7,158 nucleotides of DNA, taken from contig DDYO01000258.1 in NCBI GenBank assembly GCA_002348045.1, positions 8,261 to 15,418 on the forward strand, given 5' to 3'. The stretch is from Anaerolineales bacterium UBA2232 (lineage in GTDB: Bacteria; Chloroflexota; Anaerolineae; UBA2200). The notes beneath the pieces were generated by a model that had not been told where the DNA came from, made no database searches, and saw nothing but the letters and a program-made list of their open reading frames with translations. Position 1 is the first letter of the stretch, and every line of letters begins with the position of its first letter. A program made the position numbers and the translations under genes. Positions 1 through 6,051 of this stretch are shown here, piece after piece.

Positions 1-302
1 TGGAATCCATTGCAGATGCCCAGCACCGGCTTGCCTGCCTCAACAAAGCGCGACAGTTCGTCATGGAACAACCAGCGCAGGTCGTTCGCCCACAACCTAC
101 CGGCCCCTAAAGCATCGCCATAGGAAAAGCCACCCGGCAAGACCAGCATTTGAAAGCCCTGCAGCGCAGCCGGTCTTTGCCTCAACTCATTCACGTGCAC
201 GATCACCGGATCACCACCAGCCTGACGCAAGGCTTCCGCCGTTTCCAGGTCACGGTTGGTTCCCGTCGCATGCAGGATAAGCACCTTGGGAGCATTCTTC
301 AT
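1..302 (-). CDS. purQ: FGAM synthase glutaminase subunit PurQ (N-terminal part)
   Basis: PurQ is the class I glutamine amidotransferase subunit of phosphoribosylformylglycinamidine synthase. It hydrolyses glutamine and passes ammonia to PurL in the cytoplasm (purine synthesis step 4). The visible 100 codons start MKNAPKVLILHATGTNRD, a typical PurQ opening. They contain the oxyanion-region motif LPGGFSYGD (residues 55-63) and the nucleophile elbow GICNGF (95-100), where Cys97 is the expected catalytic cysteine. The last two bases at the edge fit the next residue being Gln, as in the family motif. The remaining half, with the His/Glu of the triad, lies outside the window; about 225 residues is usual. 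The ATG lies 12 bases after the purL stop, and the GAGGG spanning that stop can serve as ribosome site, so the two genes are almost surely co-transcribed and translationally coupled. Confidence 0.96.
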   Translation of the reverse strand, partial: MKNAPKVLILHATGTNRDLETAEALRQAGGDPVIVHVNELRQRPAALQGFQMLVLPGGFSYGDALGAGRLWANDLRWLFHDELSRFVEAGKPVLGICNGF

Positions 303-314
303 CCGACCCCACCC

Positions 315-3233
315 TCAGATAATGGCTGCCGACTGCCAGGCATCGCGGAGCGCTGAGATCTGGCACTCAACCAGCAAGGTGCCCTGCACGTCCGCGATCC
401 GCAGGCGACCGTCGGCCGACACCGCACCCAGATGCCGACAGTAGCAGCCAGTCATGGCCGCTTCAAATGCTTTGGCATCCTGTGAGCGCACCTCGACCAG
501 GAAGCGGCCGCTGCTTTCGGCAAAGAGCGCGGTGTCGGCTCGACCGAGTTCTTCATGCCAAAGAGGCGCGAGGCTCAGTTCCATACCCAGCCGACCACCG
601 ATGCACATCTCTGCCGCTGCCACTGCGAGGCCGCCTTCAGCCAGGTCATGACACGACTGAACCAGGTCCTGCCTCATGGTCGCGTGCAGACTGCGCATGG
701 TCTCGACCGCACGTGGCGCGGGAGCTGGTACGGTTGCGCCCAACTCGCCCTGAACCCGGTAGAATAACGAGCCCCCCAGCTCTGGTCGTGTTTCACCGAC
801 CAGATAGATGAGATTCCCGGAGTCCTTCAGGTGAGTCGTAATCGCCTTTGTGACATCGGGAATGAAGCCCAGCGCAGAAATGAGTAGCGTGGGTGGAATC
901 GTGCGCTTCAGGCCGTCGGAATCCACGTACTCGTTGTTCATGCTATCCTTGCCAGATACAAATGGAAAACCGTATGCCAGCGCCGCATCACGACATCCCT
1001 GCACTGCTCTAACTAGGGCACCGAGCCTGTCGGGCAAGTTGGGGTTTCCCCAGCAAAAGTTGTCCAGCAGAGCGATTTTGTCCGGAGCACCACCAACGGA
1101 CACGACATTGCGAACCGCTTCATCCACCACCGCCCAGGCCATGGCATAGGGGTCGATGAGGCCATAGTATGGATTAATGCCGCATCCCAGGACAATGCCT
1201 TGTGACCCGTTCACCACCAGGGGTTTCAAGGCCACACCATCCGAAGGTCCATCGTGCGTCAAGCCAGTTAGAGGTCGCACGACGGTCGCTCCCTGAACTT
1301 CGTGATCATAGCGTCGAATGACGGCCTCTTTGCTGGCTACGTCGGGATGAGCAAGTATCCTGAGCAACATCGACGTGCACTCAGTAACTGGAGGCAACTG
1401 CGGTTCTTGGACTGGCGGTGGCGACCACTCCGCATTAAGAATGGGACGCGGCCAGCCCTCGTGCACAAACTGCATGTCCAGATCAGCCACTACCTGCTCG
1501 CCATGACGCACCCTCAGGCGTCCATCACCAGTAAACCGACCCAGCACTGTCCACTCCACGTCCAGCCCGTCACAGATTTCGCCCAGACGACCGATGTTTG
1601 CTTCCGGCACCGCCAGTACCATGCGCTCCTGGGCTTCGGAAACCCAGATCTCCCAGGGGAGCAGCCCGGGATACTTCAGGGGCGCAGTGCTCAAGTCCAC
1701 ATCCACGCCCACATCCTTGCCCATCTCGCCAACGGCCGAGGAGAACCCCCCTGCCCCGCAGTCGGTAATCGCATGGTAAAGACCGGCGTCCCGCAGCACC
1801 ATCACCGCCTCTAGCACGGCCTTTTCCGTGATGGGATCGCCAATCTGCACCACGCTGCCCACGGTTTGACTGGTATCGTGGGTTAACTCCGCCGAGGAGA
1901 AGGTGGCACCGTGGAGACCGTCTCGCCCTGTTCGGCCCCCAATCGCCACACAAAGGTCTCCTGGTTGGGGATCGCTCACATGCTGCCCATGCCTCGCCAA
2001 TCCCACGCAGCCACAAAAGACCAACGGATTCGCAGTGTATCCCTTGTCGTACAGGATCGCTCCTGCAACGGTAGGTATTCCCATCTTGTTGCCATAGTCC
2101 TCAATCCCAGCCACGACCCCCCGGGCAATCCGGCGCGGGTGTAGCACGCCAGCCGGAACGTGATCGTTCGGAAGGTCCAGAGGTCCAAAGCACAGCACGT
2201 CGGTATTGGCAATGGGACGTGCCGAGACGCCGATGACATCACGAATGACCCCCCCCACTCCCGTATTGGCCCCGCCGAATGGTTCCAGGGCCGAGGGATG
2301 GTTGTGGGTCTCTACCTTGAAGGACACTTCGAACTCGCCATCCACGTCCACGATGCCCGCATTGTCCACAAACGCGGACCGAACCCACGGATGAGCCAGC
2401 CGCTCCGTGGCATCGCGCAAGAGGGAAGTCAGCAGTCCGTGAATGGTCTCCGCATAGGGGGCTTGAACAGCAGTTTCACCGGGCGGAAGAAGCCGCTCCA
2501 TGCCTGAACGACAGACATAGCGGATGTGAGCCTTAAAGGTCTTGTGCTGGCAATGTTCCGACCAGGTCTGGGCCAGGGTCTCCAATTCCACATCGGTGGG
2601 TTCCCGGCCGATTATGGCGAAATGGTCGCGTATCGCCAGGAGCTCATCCCGTGACAGGAACAGCACGCGCTCTCTGCTGAGGCGCAGCAGCTCAGCCTCG
2701 CCGAGAGTACGTATGGGTACGATGGTAACCTGTGTGCGCGGCTCAGGTTCAGGGGGAAACTGGGGATGCAGGGCTTCCAATGCATAGGTCTGGATTACCT
2801 GGTTACACAAGATGTTCTGGGCAATGGTGTGCAGTGCTTGGTCAGTAAGGTCGCCCGACAGAACGTACCGAGTGGCGGTGGCCACCCTCTCGACCTGAGT
2901 CAATCCCAAAAGGTGGGTCCGACGGAGCAGGTGCCAGGCTATGGGATCGGTAACGCCGGGCAGAAGGCTGACTTCGATGACTCTGGTAGTGGACCGCTGG
3001 GGCTCGGCGGAATCCATCTGCCAATGCACCGACTCGGTGACCGGGTCCACCAGCAACTCATCAGCCAACCGCTCGATGTCAGCCTGCGTCAGCTGACCAA
3101 GGAAAAAGTACAGCGAGCTAACACGAACTCCCGCGACTCCGACAACGTTGAGCTCACGTATCTGATGCAACAGATCCATCGCCGCGCCGTCTGATGGAGC
3201 CGTTGGAAACACTTCCACACGAAACACCGGCAT
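315..3233 (-). CDS. purL: FGAM synthase PurL with tandem N-terminal PurS-like domains
   Basis: This is the synthetase subunit of phosphoribosylformylglycinamidine synthase, converting FGAR, ATP and ammonia to FGAM. At 972 residues it lies between the Bacillus type (about 740) and the fused E. coli type (about 1295). Residues 3-71 and 84-152 align with each other in pattern (for example FFLGQLTQADIERLADELL and YVLSGDLTDQALHTIAQNIL) and look like two PurS domains. The catalytic part follows: AQTWSEHCQHKTF (221-233), the nucleotide-binding signature ETHNHPSALEPFGGANTGVG (308-327), DCGAGGFSSAVGEMG (491-505), SEAQERM (532-538), SGKDSMNNEY (760-769) and HDLAEGGLAVAAAEM (862-876). All key motifs are intact and there is no frameshift. 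No glutaminase domain is present; that is supplied by purQ, 12 bases downstream. The start is ATG at 3233; an in-frame GTG lies one codon upstream, but the ribosome site is better spaced for the ATG. Confidence 0.97.
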   Translation of the reverse strand: MPVFRVEVFPTAPSDGAAMDLLHQIRELNVVGVAGVRVSSLYFFLGQLTQADIERLADELLVDPVTESVHWQMDSAEPQRSTTRVIEVSLLPGVTDPIAWHLLRRTHLLGLTQVERVATATRYVLSGDLTDQALHTIAQNILCNQVIQTYALEALHPQFPPEPEPRTQVTIVPIRTLGEAELLRLSRERVLFLSRDELLAIRDHFAIIGREPTDVELETLAQTWSEHCQHKTFKAHIRYVCRSGMERLLPPGETAVQAPYAETIHGLLTSLLRDATERLAHPWVRSAFVDNAGIVDVDGEFEVSFKVETHNHPSALEPFGGANTGVGGVIRDVIGVSARPIANTDVLCFGPLDLPNDHVPAGVLHPRRIARGVVAGIEDYGNKMGIPTVAGAILYDKGYTANPLVFCGCVGLARHGQHVSDPQPGDLCVAIGGRTGRDGLHGATFSSAELTHDTSQTVGSVVQIGDPITEKAVLEAVMVLRDAGLYHAITDCGAGGFSSAVGEMGKDVGVDVDLSTAPLKYPGLLPWEIWVSEAQERMVLAVPEANIGRLGEICDGLDVEWTVLGRFTGDGRLRVRHGEQVVADLDMQFVHEGWPRPILNAEWSPPPVQEPQLPPVTECTSMLLRILAHPDVASKEAVIRRYDHEVQGATVVRPLTGLTHDGPSDGVALKPLVVNGSQGIVLGCGINPYYGLIDPYAMAWAVVDEAVRNVVSVGGAPDKIALLDNFCWGNPNLPDRLGALVRAVQGCRDAALAYGFPFVSGKDSMNNEYVDSDGLKRTIPPTLLISALGFIPDVTKAITTHLKDSGNLIYLVGETRPELGGSLFYRVQGELGATVPAPAPRAVETMRSLHATMRQDLVQSCHDLAEGGLAVAAAEMCIGGRLGMELSLAPLWHEELGRADTALFAESSGRFLVEVRSQDAKAFEAAMTGCYCRHLGAVSADGRLRIADVQGTLLVECQISALRDAWQSAAII

Positions 3234-3236
3234 CAC

Positions 3237-3244
3237 TCACCCCC
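3237..3244 (-). promoter_or_regulatory. Ribosome binding site of purL
   Basis: Reading the minus strand, GGGGGTGA matches the extended anti-Shine-Dalgarno complement GGAGGTGA with one mismatch. The G-rich core is 6 bases from the ATG at 3233 and only 3 from the GTG at 3236, so it favours the ATG as the purL start. Confidence 0.55.
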
Positions 3245-3251
3245 GCAAGTT

Positions 3252-3263
3252 CCACAGCCGTGG
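3252..3263 (-). repeat. Small hairpin in the purL leader
   Basis: CCAC and GTGG arms of 4 bases flank a 4-base loop, about 20 bases before the purL start. It is weak alone, but it is the third inverted repeat in the short leader. Confidence 0.3.
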
Positions 3264-3280
3264 TGGGTCTTGAGGCGTAT

Positions 3281-3291
3281 CACGTTACGTG
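3281..3291. repeat. Inverted repeat CACGT-T-ACGTG before purL
   Basis: Perfect 5-base arms lie around a single central base, about 48-58 bases upstream of the purL ATG and downstream of the predicted promoter. The symmetry with almost no loop suits a protein-binding operator better than an RNA hairpin. It does not match the E. coli PurR box. The role is unknown. Confidence 0.4.
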
Positions 3292-3293
3292 GT

Positions 3294-3307
3294 GGACGGC
3301 GCCGTCC
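3294..3307. repeat. Perfect 14-base palindrome before purL
   Basis: GGACGGCGCCGTCC is identical to its reverse complement. It lies two bases from the 3281-3291 inverted repeat, inside the predicted purL leader, roughly 25-38 bases after the expected transcription start. It could be an operator for a dimeric repressor or a 5-bp RNA hairpin with a GCGC loop. A chance occurrence in GC-rich DNA cannot be excluded. Confidence 0.45.
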
Positions 3308-3338
3308 GAGGAGGCCAATCTGCGTTGAGCCAAGTCCT

Positions 3339-3367
3339 ATCTTACATCGACAGCGGCCATGCGTCAA
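3339..3367 (-). promoter_or_regulatory. Sigma70-like promoter of the purL-purQ operon
   Basis: On the minus strand, a -35 box TTGACG (3367-3362, one mismatch to TTGACA) is followed by a 17-base spacer and a -10 box TAAGAT (3344-3339, two mismatches to TATAAT). Transcription would start near 3332, giving a leader of about 100 bases before the purL ATG. Position, orientation and ideal spacing all fit; this is the best promoter candidate I found in the window. Confidence 0.55.
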
Positions 3368-3917
3368 CTTGCCCAACCCGCTCAGGCGCAACAGAGACAA
3401 CATACAGGCAGAACCACGATGGCAGGTCACAGAGGGGAAACGCGCTCCGAATGGCCCCCTTCAGCGACCACAGTCGCCAAACCCCTCGCGCGCCCCACTC
3501 GGCGTCAAGAGCCGGTATTCAAGGGCTCAGAGCCAGGCCATTGGTACATGGAGCCCAGTGGCAGGTGCGCTTACCCACCGCGGCACAAAGGAGGAGGCCG
3601 GTCACATCTGGAGTCTCATGTCGGTCTTGCTCGTTTGAGCAATCGAAGACCCGCATTTGCGTGTCGTCTGCATCAACAAGCCACCTGCTACCCCCGACTA
3701 TAGTTGTAGGTCACACAGACAGCAGCTATCCGAGGATTCCGTGCCGCGGTCTCTTTCTATGTAGCTCTAGATCAATCCTTCTCCCGATGACAGCCAATCC
3801 AATTGCTGGTACCATGAAGTTGTTACTACTAGGCACTGGTTGCTGGCACGCCTCGCCGCCTGGTGCGCCGATAATGACCGGAGGCGGAATCGCAGAAAGA
3901 TACGGGAGGAGCACACC
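3368..3917. other. Divergent intergenic region without a recognisable gene
   Basis: This stretch separates the leftward purL operon from the rightward CsbD-LEA gene. Open frames cross it on the plus strand (one from 3289 to 3921), but their translations are rich in Arg, Ser, Pro and Cys, show no domain, and overlap purL control sequences, so I do not call them. I see no tRNA, insertion sequence ends or long repeats. The last part should hold the promoter of the CsbD-LEA gene. A -10-like GCCGATAA lies at 3867-3874 and the ribosome site GGGAGGA at 3904-3910. Confidence 0.5.
3904..3910 (+). promoter_or_regulatory. Ribosome binding site of the CsbD-LEA gene
   Basis: GGGAGGA is nearly the full Shine-Dalgarno sequence and lies 7 bases before the ATG at 3918. 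It decides that start over the upstream in-frame codon at 3840, which would add 26 residues unlike any CsbD protein. Confidence 0.75.
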
Positions 3918-4409
3918 ATGAATAAGGATGTTGTGGAAGGCAAGGGGAAGGAATTGCGGGGTAAGATCAAGGAGTGGTGGGGAAAACTCACCGACGACGA
4001 GCTGGATAAGGCAGGCGGCAAGTCCGAGCAGATCGTTGGCCTGCTCCAACAAAAGTACGGTTACACCAAAGAGCGCGCGCAAGAGGAATTCGATCGACGG
4101 ATGAAAGACTCCAAGGACACCACTAAGGGTCTACAGCACGACGTCAAGGAAGCCGCCAAGGTTCTGAAGCACGACGTCAAGGAAGCTGCCCACGACGCCA
4201 AGGACAAAGCCAAGGTTCTGAAGCACGACGTCAAGGAAGCTGCCCACGACGCCAAGGACAGAACCAAGGACGCAGCTCACGACGCCAAGAACAAGGCCAA
4301 GGAGGCAGTCCAAGATACCAAGGACAAGGTCAAGGACGCAGCCCAAGATACCAAGGACAAGGCCAAGGACGTGGCGCGTGACGTCAAACGCAAGTTGGAC
4401 TCAGAATAG
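3918..4409 (+). CDS. CsbD-family protein with LEA-like repeat tail (163 aa)
   Basis: Residues 1-60 match the CsbD family pattern: MNKDVVEGKGKELRGKIKEW, then WGKLTDDELDKAGGKSEQIV, then QQKYGYTKERAQEEF. CsbD proteins are small, abundant general-stress proteins of unknown biochemistry, first known from the sigmaB regulon of Bacillus. A typical one ends near residue 60-70. Here a hydrophilic tail follows (66-163), built of HDVK heptads (71-77, 82-88, 100-106) and 11-residue units of the form EAAHDAKDKAK (89-99, 107-117, 118-128, 129-139, 140-150, 151-161). This resembles group 3 LEA proteins, which are disordered in water and fold into amphipathic helices on drying or at membranes. There is no signal peptide, membrane segment or Cys, and the only Trp are W20-W21. 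A desiccation, osmotic or freezing protection role is inferred. It stands alone, with a hairpin terminator behind it and the purL operon diverging in front. Confidence 0.85.
   Translation: MNKDVVEGKGKELRGKIKEWWGKLTDDELDKAGGKSEQIVGLLQQKYGYTKERAQEEFDRRMKDSKDTTKGLQHDVKEAAKVLKHDVKEAAHDAKDKAKVLKHDVKEAAHDAKDRTKDAAHDAKNKAKEAVQDTKDKVKDAAQDTKDKAKDVARDVKRKLDSE
4155..4260 (+). repeat. 54-base tandem duplication inside the CsbD-LEA gene
   Basis: Bases 4155-4206 and 4209-4260 are identical over 52 bases, with a period of 54 (18 codons). Each encodes AKVLKHDVKEAAHDAKD plus one further base. Synonymous positions are identical too, so the copying is recent or maintained by recombination. A shorter, diverged relative lies just upstream (from about 4137). 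The frame is kept, so gain or loss of one unit would change the tail by 18 residues without breaking the protein. Confidence 0.9.
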
Positions 4410-4484
4410 CTGTCCATTGGGCGAGTCAGCCTGACCGAGTACTAGCCGCCCTGGACGGCACACCATCACAAGACAGGTCCGTTG

Positions 4485-4513
4485 ACGGCCGCCACTCGGA
4501 TTGTGGCGGCCGT
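4485..4513 (+). terminator. GC-rich hairpin, likely terminator of the CsbD-LEA gene
   Basis: Perfect 11-base arms (ACGGCCGCCAC and GTGGCGGCCGT) enclose a 7-base loop, 75 bases after the stop codon. Pairing can continue for about four more bases with G-U pairs (4481-4517). There is no run of T behind it, only TTAGT, so termination may be partial or need Rho; the hairpin may also protect the mRNA 3' end. Confidence 0.6.
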
Positions 4514-4528
4514 TAGTCGCTCGTGCCG

Positions 4529-4563
4529 GGGAGAATACCGCTGACCGCGGCAGGGGTACTCCC
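4529..4563 (+). repeat. Second, imperfect hairpin after the CsbD-LEA gene
   Basis: GGGAG (4529-4533) pairs with CTCCC (4559-4563) and TACC (4536-4539) with GGTA (4555-4558), leaving a bulge of AA. It lies just behind the stronger hairpin and might be a backup terminator. This is weak evidence on its own. Confidence 0.25.
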
Positions 4564-5059
4564 ACGCTTTCGCATCAGCCGTGACCAGGGTCAAGGATGC
4601 ACTGCTTCGTCACCCAGCTTGCCTAACTGATCGGCGCGTTTTGGTGGCTCAGCATCCGTTCAGGCGAACATGCCTGTGCGGTCGACAGCGGCTATGGCGG
4701 CATCGGCGTTGTCTTCCAGGCAGACGGAGCGGCTTGACCAACTGGCAGGAGCCGCCGAGACGGTCAACGAAGTCTCACAGCCAGGGGCATAACAGCCGCT
4801 ACGTGCTGGGCCCGCATCCAGAGACCCGGGCAAGCGTTTCCGGTGTCTCCGATTTGCCGGGGCGCGCTGAGGACAGATGAGTGTGAGGACGTGTTGCAGC
4901 GTACTCGCTATGCTGAGTCGGCGCACTCGTGTTGCATGGCAACGCCATCTGGAAGCGGCGCCACAGGGAGACAATCCGGCCCCTGAATGCCTCGCGGGCG
5001 AGAGGGCACAGCGAGCGACGCGGCCAGGCCGTGATCGAAGACGGGTATCGACACATATT
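4564..5059. other. Intergenic region without a convincing gene
   Basis: About 500 bases lie between the hairpins and the lipid kinase gene. Short frames exist: 4581-4880, 4877-5086, and a 40-codon frame from an ATG at 4670 ending QTERLDQLAGAAETVNEVSQ plus four residues. None has a good ribosome site together with a recognisable domain. The 40-codon frame has plausible composition and may be a decayed gene end. I found no clear sigma70 promoter for the downstream operon here, nor any tRNA or mobile-element ends. Confidence 0.45.
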
Positions 5060-5065
5060 GGGAGG
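5060..5065 (+). promoter_or_regulatory. Ribosome binding site fixing a GTG start
   Basis: GGGAGG lies 5 bases before the GTG at 5071 and sets it as the start of the lipid kinase. The overlapping ATG at 5069 is in another frame and meets a stop after five codons. Confidence 0.7.
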
Positions 5066-5070
5066 CAAAT

Positions 5071-6051
5071 GTGCCAGCAAAGGTAGACACCCACCGCCCT
5101 CTGCGGGCAAAACTCATCTTTAATGCGACAGCCGGCCGGCCTGAAGACTCGCCGAAGCAACTTGCTGATATCCTGACCGAAATGCAGAACCAGAATATTT
5201 TGCCGGAAGTCTGTATGGTTGGCCCGGATACCCGGGTTGATGCCGTGGTACGCAGTGCCATCAGAGGGGGCATCAAGCTGGTTATCGTGGCAGGTGGGGA
5301 CGGAACCATCGATAGCATCGCGGGTGTCATGGCAGGCAGCTCTGCAACACTCGGCATCATTCCCACCGGCACACGGAATAATGTCGCCTATAACCTGGGG
5401 ATCCCCAGTACGATAGCGGATGCCGTGTCGCTTCTGCGCACTGGCCGACGACTGAAGATTGATGTTGGCTATATTCAAAGCGGCCGGGCCGGTCACTGGT
5501 TTCTGGAAGCCGCGGCATTGGGTCTGCTGTCCGATCTCTATCCGGTTGCGGACGACATACAGCACGGCGATCTGACGCAGATCGGCAATCTACTGTCCAC
5601 CTTTATCTCTTCGACACCCTCGCACTTGCAGCTGATTCTTGAGGGGCGTAAAAGGCTCGACACGAATGCTTATTTGGTATTGATTGCCAATATGCCCTAT
5701 CTCGGGCCGCGCTTTCAAATTTCCCCCGATGTCTCCTGGAACGACAGCCGCCTGGATGTATTCATTTTCACAGATATGAGCAAGCTGAACCTGATCTCCT
5801 ATGCCATGCAGTCCGTCGGCGGCGCCGTAGAGGATGACCGCATCAAGCATTACCGGGTCAAGCGACTGACGATCCATTCGGAGCCGCAGATGCCGGTGCT
5901 TGCCGACGGTGTCCTTCTTGACCAGGGGCCAGTAACCGCGCTGGCTCACCCTCGCGCCCTTGCGGTGATGGTCGGCGCAGCTGACGCAGTAACAGGGGAG
6001 CAACCGGTCATATCACCGGAAGATGACCGCGAGGTGTTGTCCCATGGATAA
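5071..6051 (+). CDS. Diacylglycerol kinase-like lipid kinase (DAGK catalytic / YegS-LCB5 family)
   Basis: The protein has 326 residues and a GTG start, with the opening KLIFNATAGRPEDSP (14-28) of the family. The phosphate-binding loop is GGDGT (75-79) and the second motif is IIPTGTRNN (96-104). It has the usual two-domain length of soluble bacterial lipid kinases, which phosphorylate diacylglycerol, sphingoid bases or related lipids at the membrane face using ATP. From memory, the family consensus after GGDGT is x-N-E, and near the C-terminus it is DGE. Here these read IDS (80-82) and ADGV (278-281), so both acidic Glu positions are replaced. The same type of IDS sequence seems to occur in a subgroup, so this may mean a different substrate rather than loss of activity. 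No membrane segment or signal is seen. Its last 8 bases overlap the PAP2 gene, implying coupled translation. Substrate unknown. Confidence 0.88.
   Translation: MPAKVDTHRPLRAKLIFNATAGRPEDSPKQLADILTEMQNQNILPEVCMVGPDTRVDAVVRSAIRGGIKLVIVAGGDGTIDSIAGVMAGSSATLGIIPTGTRNNVAYNLGIPSTIADAVSLLRTGRRLKIDVGYIQSGRAGHWFLEAAALGLLSDLYPVADDIQHGDLTQIGNLLSTFISSTPSHLQLILEGRKRLDTNAYLVLIANMPYLGPRFQISPDVSWNDSRLDVFIFTDMSKLNLISYAMQSVGGAVEDDRIKHYRVKRLTIHSEPQMPVLADGVLLDQGPVTALAHPRALAVMVGAADAVTGEQPVISPEDDREVLSHG

Noticed and set aside
1570..2016. A 148-codon frame on the minus strand and several plus-strand frames of 60-170 codons within 315-3233.
   Set aside because: All are shadows in other frames of purL, whose conserved motifs run uninterrupted through the same bases.
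3233..3430. A small minus-strand frame before purL ending HHGCGTCGGE, with its stop overlapping the purL start; possible Cys-rich leader peptide.
   Set aside because: Its ATG lies upstream of the predicted promoter, and the inner GTG (at about 3283) has no Shine-Dalgarno sequence. The Cys-Gly end may be chance in GC-rich DNA. It could be reconsidered if conserved in relatives.
3698..3704. CTATAGT as a sigmaS-like -10 for the CsbD-LEA gene.
   Set aside because: No -35 is seen at 16-18 bases, and it would give a leader of over 200 bases; such short matches are common by chance.
3843..3858. CTGGCACG as a sigma54 promoter for the CsbD-LEA gene.
   Set aside because: The -24 part fits, but the -12 GC/TTGC element is absent at the required spacing.
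3289..3921. A 210-codon plus-strand frame ending exactly at the CsbD-LEA start (ATGA overlap).
   Set aside because: It covers the purL leader and promoter. The protein is rich in Ser, Arg, Pro and Cys with no recognisable motif or good ribosome site, and the overlap looks like chance.
4155..4260. The repeat as a CRISPR or other non-coding array.
   Set aside because: Period 54 keeps the reading frame, has no unique spacers, and lies inside an intact coding sequence.
4061..4346. Minus-strand frames with Leu/Ser/Val-rich repeats, resembling a repetitive membrane peptide.
   Set aside because: They are the reverse reading of the Lys/Asp/Ala repeat codons of the CsbD-LEA gene; the plus strand has the domain, start and ribosome site.
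4660..5565. A 301-codon open frame on the minus strand.
   Set aside because: It lies antisense to the first half of the clear lipid kinase gene and runs into the gap. Its translation is Arg/Cys/Ala-rich without a domain, so it is a shadow of GC-rich coding sequence.
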